26,363 bases of DNA from Nitrososphaerota archaeon (GTDB lineage Archaea; Thermoproteota; Nitrososphaeria; Nitrososphaerales; Nitrosopumilaceae), in NCBI GenBank assembly GCA_016126025.1, contig JAEFDA010000066.1:1-26363 (forward strand), read 5' to 3'. The position numbers were made by a program, and so were the translations under genes. The notes beneath the pieces were generated by a model. The model ran no database searches, was not told the DNA's origin, and was given only the letters and a program-made list of their open reading frames with translations. This document shows positions 1 to 6,806 of this stretch, piece by piece. Positions within the stretch are counted from its first letter, which is position 1; each line of letters starts with the position of its first letter.

Positions 1-141
1 GTCTGGATCCGGGACAACGACATCGTGATCATAGCGCCATGGGACTTCAAGGGCGACGTGATGGGCGATATAGTGTGGCGGTTCACGCTCCCCCAGATGG
101 AGTGGCTGAAGAAGGAGCACTTCATTCCCTGGGACTTTTAG
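1..141 (+). CDS. eif1A: Translation initiation factor aIF-1A, C-terminal end (partial)
   Basis: The frame is open from the first base and ends in TAG at 139-141, giving 47 residues. The peptide runs from VWIRDNDIVIIAPWDF through a segment like DIVWRFTLPQMEWL. This matches the end of the OB-fold and the C-terminal helix of archaeal aIF-1A, where a conserved tryptophan-rich stretch precedes an acidic helix. The factor binds the small subunit A site and assists start-codon selection. The N-terminal half lies outside the window, so start and promoter cannot be seen. Identification rests on the short but characteristic C-terminus. Confidence 0.85.
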   Translation, partial: VWIRDNDIVIIAPWDFKGDVMGDIVWRFTLPQMEWLKKEHFIPWDF

Positions 142-150
142 CGGAGCGGT

Positions 151-159
151 CAGTTATAT
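151..159 (+). promoter_or_regulatory. TATA box of the glycerate kinase gene
   Basis: GTTATATCC is centred about 28 nt before the GTG at 184, the spacing expected for a leaderless archaeal transcript. No Shine-Dalgarno sequence is needed. Confidence 0.5.
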
Positions 160-183
160 CCGCCGGTCTCCGGCCCCATACCC

Positions 184-1470
184 GTGAAGATATCCAACGC
201 GGCGGCTCTGGGCACCACCAAGAGGGCCCGCCACGCCATATCCATACTGGAGGCCGGGCTGGCCGCGGCGGATCCCGCCCATATTATACCGCGGTTCGTG
301 CGGGAAGGGGCAGTGCGGGCCGGCGGCGCGGACATTCCACTGGACGGGTACGACTCCATATGCACGGTGGCCGTCGGCAAGGCCGCCGACGCGATGAGCC
401 GGGCCGCCTCCCGCATACTCCCGGTGAGGGCGGGCATGGTGGTGGTCCCCCGCGACTCCAAGCCGGCGACGCGCGGCCGCCGGTTCATGGTGTGCAGATC
501 AGAGCACCCCCACCCGGGCAGGGACAGCGTGGCCGCCGCCAAGGCCGTACTCAAGTTCCTAGGCAACCGGCGAGAGAACGACTTTGTGCTGTTTTTGGTG
601 TCCGGGGGGGCCTCCTCGCTGCTGGCCCTGCCCGACGGCGTCACGCTCCAGGACAAGATGCACGCCACCCAGACGCTGCTGCGGTGCGGCGCCTCCATAT
701 TCGAGGTGAACTGCGTCAGAAAGCACATCTCCCGGATAAAGGGCGGGCGGCTGCCGGAGGCGATGCCCTGCGCCGGGGCGTCCCTGATAATGTCCGACGT
801 GGAGGGCGACGACCCGGGGACCATAGCATCTGGCCTGACGCACATGGATATGACCACCTTCGGCGACGCGCTGGATGTCATATCGCGGTACGATATAGAG
901 TCCAGGATGCCCCCCGGCGTGGTGGAGCGGCTGCGGGCGGGGGCGGCCGGCTCCATACCGGAGACCCCCAAGGCCGCCCACATCCCCCACCAGGTCATAG
1001 CCAACAACCGGATCTGCCTGGACGCCATGGAGGCCAGGGCCAATACCCTGGGGTACTCCACCGAAACGGCCCAATATTATGGCGACATAGGCGAGGCGGC
1101 CGCCTCGATACCGGGCCGCATCCGGGAGGGCGGATGTCTGGTGTTTGGTGGCGAGCCCCGGGTCCGCGTGGCCGGCCGGGGAAGGGGGGGCCGCAGCCAA
1201 GAGCTGGTGCTGCGGGCCGCCCTCCTGCTGGGAGTCGGGTCCCTAGTGGCATCCATGGGGACCGACGGCATCGACGGCAACACCCGGGCGGCGGGCGCCA
1301 TGCACGAGGGGCCGGCCTCCGACACGGAGATGGCCGAATCGTGCATCTCGCGCAACGACTCCCACGCCTACTTTGCCAGGTACGGCGGACTGATCACTAC
1401 AGGGCACACCGGCACCAACCTGCTGGACATAGGGGTGGCGCTGTCCGGGCGCCCCGCGCCGGGGGCATAG
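184..1470 (+). CDS. Glycerate 2-kinase, MOFRL family
   Basis: The product has 428 residues, normal for archaeal glycerate 2-kinases, which phosphorylate D-glycerate to 2-phosphoglycerate with ATP in the cytoplasm. Visible hallmarks are a glycine/serine-rich nucleotide-site loop (SGGASSLLALP, about residues 140-150), a central LIMSDVEGDDP segment, and a C-terminal MOFRL domain with FGGEPRVRVAGRGRGGRSQE followed by MGTDGIDGNTRAAGA. The GTG start at 184 is chosen because a TATA box lies about 26 nt upstream and the N-terminus then begins just before the first conserved helix. The same family was formerly called hydroxypyruvate reductase TtuD, but the domain set favours kinase. It stands alone, about 90 nt before eL32. 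Confidence 0.88.
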   Translation: MKISNAAALGTTKRARHAISILEAGLAAADPAHIIPRFVREGAVRAGGADIPLDGYDSICTVAVGKAADAMSRAASRILPVRAGMVVVPRDSKPATRGRRFMVCRSEHPHPGRDSVAAAKAVLKFLGNRRENDFVLFLVSGGASSLLALPDGVTLQDKMHATQTLLRCGASIFEVNCVRKHISRIKGGRLPEAMPCAGASLIMSDVEGDDPGTIASGLTHMDMTTFGDALDVISRYDIESRMPPGVVERLRAGAAGSIPETPKAAHIPHQVIANNRICLDAMEARANTLGYSTETAQYYGDIGEAAASIPGRIREGGCLVFGGEPRVRVAGRGRGGRSQELVLRAALLLGVGSLVASMGTDGIDGNTRAAGAMHEGPASDTEMAESCISRNDSHAYFARYGGLITTGHTGTNLLDIGVALSGRPAPGA

Positions 1471-1531
1471 CCCAACACCGCGCCGGGGCGGTCTCGCTCC
1501 AAAGCACAGCCCCTGCCACGCCATCCCCAAG

Positions 1532-1540
1532 GTATTTATT
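1532..1540 (+). promoter_or_regulatory. TATA box of the eL32-eL19 operon
   Basis: TATTTATTC lies about 27 nt before the eL32 ATG at 1563, consistent with leaderless transcription of the two-gene ribosomal operon. Confidence 0.5.
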
Positions 1541-1562
1541 CAAACCGCAGAATGGCGCAGTC

Positions 1563-1961
1563 ATGGCCATCAACAAGCAGGCCCTAGCCAAGCGCCGCCT
1601 GATAAAAGGGAAGAACCCGGACTTTGTCAGGCCGGAGAGCTGGAGGTACGTCCGCGTAAAGCCCCGGTGGAGGAAGCCCAAGGGTGTGGACAACCACCAG
1701 CGCAAGCAGAAGAGCCGGGGTAGGCCGGGACTGGTCAAGATAGGGTACGGCGGACCCCGCCTCGCCCGGGGACTTCACCCGTCCGGATACACGGACAACC
1801 TCGTATACAGGGTGGAGGATTTGGAGGGGCTGGACCCGGCCCGGGACGGCGTCCGGCTGGGCCACTCGGTGGGGAGGCGCAAGCGCATAGCCGTCATAAA
1901 GAGGGCCATAGAGATGAAGTTCAAGATATTCAACGGGAGGGTGGACGTGAATGGTGGTTAA
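1563..1961 (+). CDS. rpl32e: Large-subunit ribosomal protein eL32
   Basis: The product has 132 residues, in the usual archaeal range. The eL32 signature is clear: a basic N-terminal tail, WRKPKGVDNHQRKQKSRG, KIGYGGPR, GLHPSG and VGRRKRIAVIKRA. The open frame runs much further upstream, but only the ATG at 1563 gives a normal N-terminus, and a TATA box sits at the leaderless distance before it. The 3' end overlaps the eL19 start by 11 nt, so the two are translationally linked. Confidence 0.95.
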   Translation: MAINKQALAKRRLIKGKNPDFVRPESWRYVRVKPRWRKPKGVDNHQRKQKSRGRPGLVKIGYGGPRLARGLHPSGYTDNLVYRVEDLEGLDPARDGVRLGHSVGRRKRIAVIKRAIEMKFKIFNGRVDVNGG

Positions 1962-2406
1962 CCTAGCCGCCAAGAGGCGCCTCCTGGCCAGGGTGACGGG
2001 AGTGGGCATCCACCGCATACGCATGGACCCCGAGAGGCTGCCGGACATATCCGACGCCATCACACGGCAGAACGCGCGGGGCCTGGTCACCGCCGGGATA
2101 GTCACCATAAGGACTGCCGGCGGCACGTCCCGGGGCCGCGCCCAGGACAAGAGGGACCAGCGGCACAAGAGGGGCACCAAGCAGGGCTCAAAGCAGGGTC
2201 GCAAGGGGGCCCGCACCAGCCGCAAGAGGACGCACGTGGCCAAGGTTAGGGCCCTGCGCCGCCTGCTCAAGATTGCCAAGGCGCGCCAAGACATCACCAA
2301 CCCCGAGTTTTGGGCGCTGTACAAGAGGGTGGGCGGCAACACCGTCCGGAACAGGGCGCACCTGCGGCAGCTCATAGAGGAGACCGTCTCAAAGAGAGTG
2401 GGCTAG
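1951..2406 (+). CDS. rpl19e: Large-subunit ribosomal protein eL19
   Basis: The product has 151 residues and starts MVVNLAAKRRLLA, the typical archaeal eL19 start. It continues with the IRMDPER segment, a strongly basic central linker (KRGTKQGSKQGRKGARTSRK) that threads into rRNA, and a C-terminal helix. The ATG lies 11 nt inside the eL32 stop, so it relies on read-through translation rather than its own leader. The eL32-eL19 order is typical of the archaeal spc-like ribosomal cluster, but the neighbours uL18 and uS5 are absent here, so only a fragment of that cluster is present. Confidence 0.95.
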   Translation: MVVNLAAKRRLLARVTGVGIHRIRMDPERLPDISDAITRQNARGLVTAGIVTIRTAGGTSRGRAQDKRDQRHKRGTKQGSKQGRKGARTSRKRTHVAKVRALRRLLKIAKARQDITNPEFWALYKRVGGNTVRNRAHLRQLIEETVSKRVG

Positions 2407-2433
2407 AGGTACGCGGCCGTTTGGGCCGGCGCT

Positions 2434-2739
2434 CTAGTCGGGGAACCTGTACATCTTGGAGCGGTCGCGGATGCGGCCGCCCTCCACCCGCACGCCCTCG
2501 CTCTCCAGTATGCCGGCCTTTATGGTGGCCCCTCCGTACCCGTACCCCCCCAGCCGACCGTCGGACATCACCACGCGGTGGCAGGGGACTATGACAGGAT
2601 AGGGGTTCTGGCTCATTATGCGCCCCACCGCCCTCTGGCCGTTCTTGAGGCCCGCCGCCCGCGCCAGCTCTCCGTACGAGACCACCATCCCCGGCGGCAC
2701 CTCCATCAGCTTGCGGTAGACGCGCTCGGCTGTCTTCAT
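2434..2739 (-). CDS. ogt: Methylated-DNA--protein-cysteine methyltransferase, single-domain
   Basis: The 101 residues form only the C-terminal catalytic domain of the MGMT/Ogt family, with no N-terminal RNase H-like domain. The alkyl-acceptor motif VPCHRVV is present with its cysteine, preceded by a helix-turn-helix (SYGELARAAG through QRAVGRIMSQNP) and followed by GRLGGYGYG. Alkyltransferase-like (ATL) proteins have about this length but normally carry tryptophan in place of the cysteine, so this is a short form that keeps the active cysteine. The ATG at 2739 overlaps the dtdA stop by four bases (ATGA), which fixes the start and shows translational coupling. It probably repairs O6-alkylguanine by suicide transfer. 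Confidence 0.85.
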   Translation of the reverse strand: MKTAERVYRKLMEVPPGMVVSYGELARAAGLKNGQRAVGRIMSQNPYPVIVPCHRVVMSDGRLGGYGYGGATIKAGILESEGVRVEGGRIRDRSKMYRFPD

Positions 2740-3515
2740 AGCCGCACCACCTCCAGGTCCGTACCCTCCAGCATCTCCAGGATGCGGCGGCGGTGCGGCC
2801 CCATCACATCCCAGTCCAGCAGGGCAGCCGAGGCCCCCGCATTCCTCTCCAGGATATGGGACAGCATGGAGTCGTCCACCCATTCCAGGGCGTGCGCCGG
2901 AACTATGCTTCCCAAGGCGTACTCTCCGTGTATGGTCTCGCGGGTGAACTTTTTTGGGTAGTGCGTCCCGCCGAAGCAGACTGCCACGGGGTGCCTACGC
3001 GCGGGCCGCCCCATGGAGTCGGCCAGCGTGTCGGCCACGCTCTCGCACAGGCCGGTATCGTTCCATTGCTCGGGGGTGGTGCCCACCTCCACGAATATCG
3101 TCCGGACCGAGAGGGCCGTGGGGCCGTGGTGCGTCGCCTCCAGAGTTATGTCAAAGTCTCCGAACGAATCCCTCCTCCCCCACAGCGCCCGCATGTACTC
3201 CTTTTGTAGCGAGGGGTACGGGACGGCCACCTGCCGCGGGCTGCCGCCGAACGCGGCCTCCCCGCTAAAGTTGCCGGTGGAGTGGCAGGTCAGCGCCAGC
3301 CGGCCGGACTCGGCGGCGTGCTTGGACAAGAAGACGTACCCGTCGTATTGAAACTCTGACTCCAGCCAGTCGGCCGAGATGGCCGGCGTCTCCAGTATGG
3401 CCAGGTCGTACGCGTCCCCCCTGTACACGCCGTCCCGGTATGGCATGTCCTGGGCCAGGTGCTCGGCCATGTTCCTTCCGGCGGGATCCGAGCCGTATGC
3501 GACCAGCAGGTCCAT
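2736..3515 (-). CDS. dtdA: D-aminoacyl-tRNA deacylase, archaeal DtdA type
   Basis: The 259 residues match the archaeal/plant DTD2 (GEK1-like) family, which hydrolyses D-amino acids from mischarged tRNA. Visible blocks are FLSKHAAESGRLALTCHSTG (residues about 62-81), a histidine pair in EATHHGPT, and FGGTHYPKKFT near residue 180. These histidine-rich motifs define the zinc-dependent active site. The gene diverges from secE, and a TATA-like element at 3538-3547 on this strand is at the leaderless distance from the ATG at 3515. It is followed by ogt with a four-base overlap. Confidence 0.92.
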   Translation of the reverse strand: MDLLVAYGSDPAGRNMAEHLAQDMPYRDGVYRGDAYDLAILETPAISADWLESEFQYDGYVFLSKHAAESGRLALTCHSTGNFSGEAAFGGSPRQVAVPYPSLQKEYMRALWGRRDSFGDFDITLEATHHGPTALSVRTIFVEVGTTPEQWNDTGLCESVADTLADSMGRPARRHPVAVCFGGTHYPKKFTRETIHGEYALGSIVPAHALEWVDDSMLSHILERNAGASAALLDWDVMGPHRRRILEMLEGTDLEVVRL

Positions 3516-3525
3516 TGGACAAAAA

Positions 3526-3532
3526 TTATATT
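3526..3532 (+). promoter_or_regulatory. TATA box of secE-spt5
   Basis: TTATATT is centred about 26 nt before the secE GTG at 3555. It sits beside the oppositely oriented dtdA promoter, so the two transcripts diverge from about 40 bp. Confidence 0.5.
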
Positions 3533-3537
3533 GGCAC

Positions 3538-3547
3538 CGTATTTATT
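3538..3547 (-). promoter_or_regulatory. TATA box of dtdA-ogt
   Basis: On this strand the element reads AAATAAATAC and lies about 27 nt before the dtdA ATG at 3515. It interleaves with the secE promoter. Confidence 0.45.
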
Positions 3548-3554
3548 TGCAGCA

Positions 3555-3728
3555 GTGAATCCAAGGCAGACCCTCAAGAACATGATGAACACCATAAAAC
3601 TCACCAAAAAGCCCGACCGGGAGGAGTACAAGCAGCACCTGCGGCTGGTCCTGCTGGGCATAGGGGCGGTGGGGACCATCGGCTTTATCATACAGTTCGT
3701 CTTCTCGGTGGCCACCTACGGCAGGTAG
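3555..3728 (+). CDS. secE: Protein translocase subunit SecE (Sec61-gamma)
   Basis: The product has 57 residues, typical of archaeal SecE. An amphipathic N-terminal helix ending in LTKKPDREEYKQHLR is followed by one membrane helix (about residues 27-50, GIGAVGTIGFIIQFVFSVAT). It clamps the SecY channel in the membrane. The GTG at 3555 is preferred over the internal ATGs because a TATA box lies about 26 nt before it and the amphipathic helix is then complete. spt5 follows after two bases, the standard archaeal secE-spt5 arrangement. Confidence 0.9.
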   Translation: MNPRQTLKNMMNTIKLTKKPDREEYKQHLRLVLLGIGAVGTIGFIIQFVFSVATYGR

Positions 3729-3730
3729 AA

Positions 3731-4189
3731 TTGTCCGAGGAAGCGCAGTCGCACCTGTTCGCGGTCAAGACCAGCATGGGGCAGGAGAAGAAGGTCATGA
3801 ACCTGCTCCAGACCAAGCTCCGGGCGGGGGAGACCAACGTACACGCCGTGCTGCTGGTGGAGGAGCTGCGCGGGTACGTGGTGATGGAGGCCCCCGACTC
3901 CAACGACGTCTTCCACGCGGTGGACGGGGTCCGGCACGTCCGCGGTCAGCTGCGGGGCGAGCTGGCCTTCAACGACATAGAGGGGTACCTGATCAAGAGG
4001 TCGGCGGCCGCCACCCTGAACGTCAACAACGTGGTGGAGATAACCGGCGGACCGTTCAAGGGCATGAAGGCCACCATAACCAGGATAGACCGCGAGAAGG
4101 AGGAGGCCACCGTCATACTGCTGGACGCCACCTACCAGCTCCCCGTGACGGTGGACGCCAACTACCTCAAAAAGTCCTCCGAGTCGTAA
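3731..4189 (+). CDS. spt5: Transcription elongation factor Spt5 (archaeal NusG)
   Basis: The protein has 152 residues with two domains. The NGN domain covers about residues 1-85 (HLFAVKTSMGQEKKV, then ELRGYVVMEA). The KOW domain covers about residues 90-145 (NNVVEITGGPFKGMKATI). Spt5 clamps RNA polymerase and aids processivity with Spt4. No ATG fits; the TTG at 3731, two bases after the secE stop, gives the normal length and is the most likely start. The longer open frame upstream overlaps secE and is rejected. Confidence 0.92.
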   Translation: MSEEAQSHLFAVKTSMGQEKKVMNLLQTKLRAGETNVHAVLLVEELRGYVVMEAPDSNDVFHAVDGVRHVRGQLRGELAFNDIEGYLIKRSAAATLNVNNVVEITGGPFKGMKATITRIDREKEEATVILLDATYQLPVTVDANYLKKSSES

Positions 4190-4192
4190 AGG

Positions 4193-4199
4193 ATTAAAT
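4193..4199 (+). promoter_or_regulatory. TATA box of uL11
   Basis: ATTAAAT sits just after the spt5 stop and about 28 nt before the uL11 ATG at 4224, so uL11 has its own promoter besides any read-through. Confidence 0.5.
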
Positions 4200-4223
4200 C
4201 GCCCCCTCCGGCGCCCCGGCATC

Positions 4224-4709
4224 ATGGGCGAGACCCAGAAGATATCTTCGCTGGTGACCGGCGGCGCCGCGTCGGCCGGACCCCCCCTGGGCCCGGCGCT
4301 GGGCCCCTTGGGGCTCAACATAATGGAGGTCATAGCGGCCATAAACGAGCGGACCGCCGACTTTGAGGGGATGAAGGTGCCCGTCACCATATCGGTGAAC
4401 GCCGCCACCAAGGAGTACGAGATAGATGTGGGCATACCGTCGGTATCCCCCCTCATACTGAAGGAGGCCGGCATCCAGAAGGGGTCCGGGGCGGCCGGAA
4501 CCGAGTGGGTGGGCGAGATAACCATGGACGCGGTGGCAAAGATAGCCCGCACCAAGCTGGAGGCGTCCTACGCCACGGCGCTCAAGCCGGTGGCCAAGAC
4601 CGTGGTGGGGACCTGCCAGGCGCTGGGCGTCAAGGTGGAGTCCAAGACCCCCCGGGAGATAACCGCCGAGATAGACGGCGGCGTCTGGGACGAGAAGCTC
4701 CAGGACTGA
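4224..4709 (+). CDS. rpl11: Large-subunit ribosomal protein uL11
   Basis: The 161 residues match archaeal uL11. The N-terminal domain has GGAASAGPPLGPALGPLGLN, the proline/glycine-rich loop that binds elongation factors at the GTPase centre. The C-terminal RNA-binding domain includes KIARTKLEASYA and ends in the short archaeal tail. In most archaea uL11 is followed by uL1, uL10 and L12. Here the next gene is a convergent Lrp-family regulator, and uL1-uL10 lie 2 kb away on the other strand. Confidence 0.96.
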   Translation: MGETQKISSLVTGGAASAGPPLGPALGPLGLNIMEVIAAINERTADFEGMKVPVTISVNAATKEYEIDVGIPSVSPLILKEAGIQKGSGAAGTEWVGEITMDAVAKIARTKLEASYATALKPVAKTVVGTCQALGVKVESKTPREITAEIDGGVWDEKLQD

Positions 4710-4779
4710 AACGGGTTGACCGGACAGAGGCCGTGAATCAGTGTCCTGATGTGCCCATGCGCGCCCGGGCTGCCACCGG

Positions 4780-5244
4780 TCAGGCGTCTATCGGCTTCAG
4801 GTAGGACGGGTCCTTGTCTATGCGGTCCAGCTCCACGAAGGTCTCCGTATTCCGGACGCCCTCTATCTTGCCGAGCTTGTCTATCACGGTGGCGTGCAGG
4901 GTCTCCAAGTCCGCCACCTGCACCGTAACCAGGATGTCGAAGCGCCCGGTCACCTCGGTTATGGAGACCACCTCGGGGGTGTTCATGAGCCGGTTGTGTA
5001 TCTGCGTCTTGAGGCGGGGGCTGCGGTTGATGCCCACCTCGGCGCGCACCCCCATGCCCAGCTTGGTGTCGTCCACCTGGATGGTGAACTTTTTGATTAT
5101 GCGGCGGCGCATAAGCCGCCGTATCCGGCTGTACAGCACCGACGGGCTGGTCTGGAGCTTGCGGGAGAGCGCCGGGACCGACGCTGCGCCGTCCTGGTAC
5201 AGCTCGTACAGGAGGCGCCGATCAAGCTCATCTGTGCCGCCCAT
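4780..5244 (-). CDS. Lrp/AsnC family transcriptional regulator
   Basis: The product has 154 residues, the usual length. An N-terminal winged helix (about residues 5-55: DELDRRLLYELYQDG, then PALSRKLQTSPSVLYSRIRRL) is followed by the RAM ligand-binding/oligomerisation domain (about residues 70-145). The latter includes VTGRFDILVTVQVADLETL and the terminal TFVELDRI strand. Such proteins form DNA-wrapping octamers that sense amino acids, but the ligand cannot be read from sequence. It is monocistronic, and a TATA-like CTTAATAAC precedes the ATG at the leaderless distance. Confidence 0.9.
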   Translation of the reverse strand: MGGTDELDRRLLYELYQDGAASVPALSRKLQTSPSVLYSRIRRLMRRRIIKKFTIQVDDTKLGMGVRAEVGINRSPRLKTQIHNRLMNTPEVVSITEVTGRFDILVTVQVADLETLHATVIDKLGKIEGVRNTETFVELDRIDKDPSYLKPIDA

Positions 5245-5264
5245 GAGGTATGGTATGGTCAGTT

Positions 5265-5273
5265 GTTATTAAG
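5265..5273 (-). promoter_or_regulatory. TATA box of the Lrp/AsnC gene
   Basis: Reads CTTAATAAC on this strand, centred about 25 nt before the ATG at 5244. Confidence 0.45.
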
Positions 5274-5303
5274 TATGGATGGTCAGTTTCGGGGAACCGT
5301 ATG

Positions 5304-5428
5304 GAGTCACGCCGACACGGCATGCGGCTTCCAGTCGGCAGTATACCCCACGGTTCGGTCCCGTCCGGCCGCTGCAGACAGATGGGGCATACTGCCGACG
5401 GGCTCCATGCCATGTCGGTGGCGTGAGT
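5304..5428. repeat. Large imperfect inverted repeat (about 47-nt arms, 31-nt spacer)
   Basis: The arm at 5304-5350 and the reverse complement of 5382-5428 share, in order, TCACGCC, GACA, GGCATG, GTCGGCAGTAT and CCCCA, with small insertions and substitutions between them. Transcribed, it would form a long hairpin around a GC-rich loop. It lies in a stretch with no convincing gene, between the Lrp promoter and the next plus-strand gene. It could be a structured RNA, a MITE-like remnant or a recombination scar; no transposase is seen. The base pairing was read directly and the function is unknown. Confidence 0.6.
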
Positions 5429-5730
5429 CGGGCGTATGATTCCTCGGCCTTCTGTCGCTGGCCGGCGGTCGTACCCTTCCGGCATGCCACGCCTGAAGGA
5501 CCAGACCTCAGTCCGCGGCCCCGGCCGCCTCAGACGCCGTAGCAGACATTCAACGGAAGGGTGTCCGGCGGGGAGTCGCATGGTACGGGGCTATTAGAGG
5601 CAGACGTAGCCCACCATAGCGCTCCGGCGCCCGGGGCGTCCAACCCAGTCGGGCAGCCTGGCCTCTGATCTTCGCCGGCGGACAGGCCCGGCCGCGGGCC
5701 CCCCAACCATATGACGGCGGCAGCCCAACA
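5429..5730. other. Gene-free GC-rich stretch
   Basis: Open frames here have low-complexity, arginine/proline-rich translations and no promoter at a sensible distance. A further short inverted pair is visible: ACCCTTCCG at 5473-5481 against CGGAAGGGT at 5554-5562. Together with the preceding inverted repeat this leaves about 490 nt without a supported protein. Confidence 0.4.
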
Positions 5731-5738
5731 CTAAAAAT
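5731..5738 (+). promoter_or_regulatory. TATA-like box of the 169-residue protein gene
   Basis: CTAAAAAT lies about 26 nt before the ATG at 5760. Confidence 0.4.
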
Positions 5739-5759
5739 GCGGCTCCCCCCACGAATTCC

Positions 5760-6269
5760 ATGCTGAACCGGAAGCCCACCCTCAAGGAGGGCGTGCACGT
5801 GTTCAGCACAGTGCAGGCCGGCGAGTACAAGGACTTTGTCATAGGGACGGTAACCGGGGTGGACGGCACCCGGGTCGGCGTGAACGGCATCCGGGTGGAC
5901 ATGGTGGGTCTGAAGAACAAGGTTGCCCAGGACAAGGCCGGGCAGCGGTCCACCGAGATACTCTCCAACCCCACCCCCGACAACGTCATCATGGGCCTCA
6001 TATACAGGGTGGAGCACTACGACTTTACCGAGGTGCTGGACCTAGACAGGGACAGGTGCGACATCATACCCCCCAAGGTGTACGCGGTCACCGACGGCTG
6101 GATCCGGGAGTCGCTGCCGGAGCTTCTCAACGCGGTGCTCTCCCTGCCCCCGGGCCAGGAGAGGGACGAGGCCAAGAGGGTCGTCCGCCACCGCATGGAC
6201 ACGCTGCTGGACAAGAACCTCAAGCGGACCCTGTACTCGGTCTGCAGGAGCCTCCGGATACTCAACTAG
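5760..6269 (+). CDS. Conserved-looking hypothetical protein (169 aa)
   Basis: I do not recognise this family. The N-terminal half (about residues 1-55) looks like a small beta-barrel: short strands such as VHVFSTV, FVIGTVTGVDG and VGVNGIRVDMVG separated by turns. The C-terminal half (about residues 105-169) is charged and helical, ending in LLDKNLKRTLYSVCRSLRILN. Codon usage matches the ribosomal genes and a TATA-like element precedes the ATG, so it is very likely real. No signal peptide or membrane segment is evident. A nucleic-acid or ribosome-associated role is only a guess from its position before L12. Confidence 0.75.
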   Translation: MLNRKPTLKEGVHVFSTVQAGEYKDFVIGTVTGVDGTRVGVNGIRVDMVGLKNKVAQDKAGQRSTEILSNPTPDNVIMGLIYRVEHYDFTEVLDLDRDRCDIIPPKVYAVTDGWIRESLPELLNAVLSLPPGQERDEAKRVVRHRMDTLLDKNLKRTLYSVCRSLRILN

Positions 6270-6309
6270 CGTGGGACCCGCGGCCGGATCCGGTACGCCC
6301 GCTTTACGG

Positions 6310-6319
6310 TTTATATTAT
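6310..6319 (+). promoter_or_regulatory. TATA box of L12
   Basis: TTTATATTAT is a strong AT-rich box about 28 nt before the L12 ATG at 6343. Confidence 0.55.
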
Positions 6320-6342
6320 GTGCGGGGAGGCGCCACCACATC

Positions 6343-6651
6343 ATGGAATATGTCTATGCTGCTCTACTCCTTCACAAGCTGCAAAAGGACATCAACGAGG
6401 ACAACCTCAAGGCCGTCGTCTCCGCGTCGGGCGCCGACGTAAACGAGGCGCAGGTAAAATCGCTGGTGGCAGCATTGGCCGATGTAGACATCGACGAGGC
6501 AGTCAAGGCGGCCCCCGTCGCCGTGGCGGCCGCCACCGCTCCAGCTGTCGAGGAGGCTGCGCCCGAGGAGCCCAAGGAAGAAGAGAAGAAGAAGGACGAA
6601 GGAAAAGACGAGGAGGCGGCCATGGAAGGCCTCTCCTCCCTGTTCGGCTAG
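6343..6651 (+). CDS. rpl12: Ribosomal stalk protein P1/L12
   Basis: The product has 102 residues with the archaeal P1 layout. An N-terminal helical dimerisation domain (MEYVYAALLLHKL, residues 1-60) is followed by an alanine-rich hinge, a glutamate/lysine-rich linker and the conserved C-terminal MEGLSSLFG that recruits translational GTPases. The ATG at 6343 is chosen because an internal start fits the family N-terminus and a TATA box lies at the leaderless distance. Unusually, it is not downstream of uL10 but convergent with it. Confidence 0.95.
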   Translation: MEYVYAALLLHKLQKDINEDNLKAVVSASGADVNEAQVKSLVAALADVDIDEAVKAAPVAVAAATAPAVEEAAPEEPKEEEKKKDEGKDEEAAMEGLSSLFG

Positions 6652-6666
6652 GTACCGCAGGGTAGG

Positions 6667-6673
6667 TTTTTTT
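6667..6673 (+). terminator. Oligo-T terminator after L12
   Basis: A run of seven T residues begins 16 nt after the L12 stop. Poly-T tracts are the usual archaeal termination signal, and this one would end the L12 transcript before the convergent uL10 gene. Confidence 0.5.
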
Positions 6674-6806
6674 GTTATGTCTGGGCGCCCCCCGGGGCGG
6701 CGGGTCACCGCGCACCTGCGCCCGGTCGTATGCGATATTTCCGGCGTGACCCAGCTGGCAGAGTCGGCCGAAAATCCGTCCGGCGTTATGTGGGCGGCGG
6801 GGATCC

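Noticed and set aside
39..1562. Very long open frame upstream of eL32 on the plus strand
   Set aside because: It is the shadow of glycerate kinase in another frame; its translation is Gly/Arg/Pro-rich, and eL32 homology begins only at the ATG at 1563.
5304..5428. CRISPR or insertion sequence as the cause of the repeat
   Set aside because: There are only two inverted arms, no regularly spaced direct repeats, no target duplication seen and no transposase or cas gene in the window.
5228..5581. Minus-strand open frame of 117 codons across the inverted repeat
   Set aside because: It exists because of the repeat arms, crosses the Lrp promoter and start, and its translation is unlike any protein; no promoter fits.
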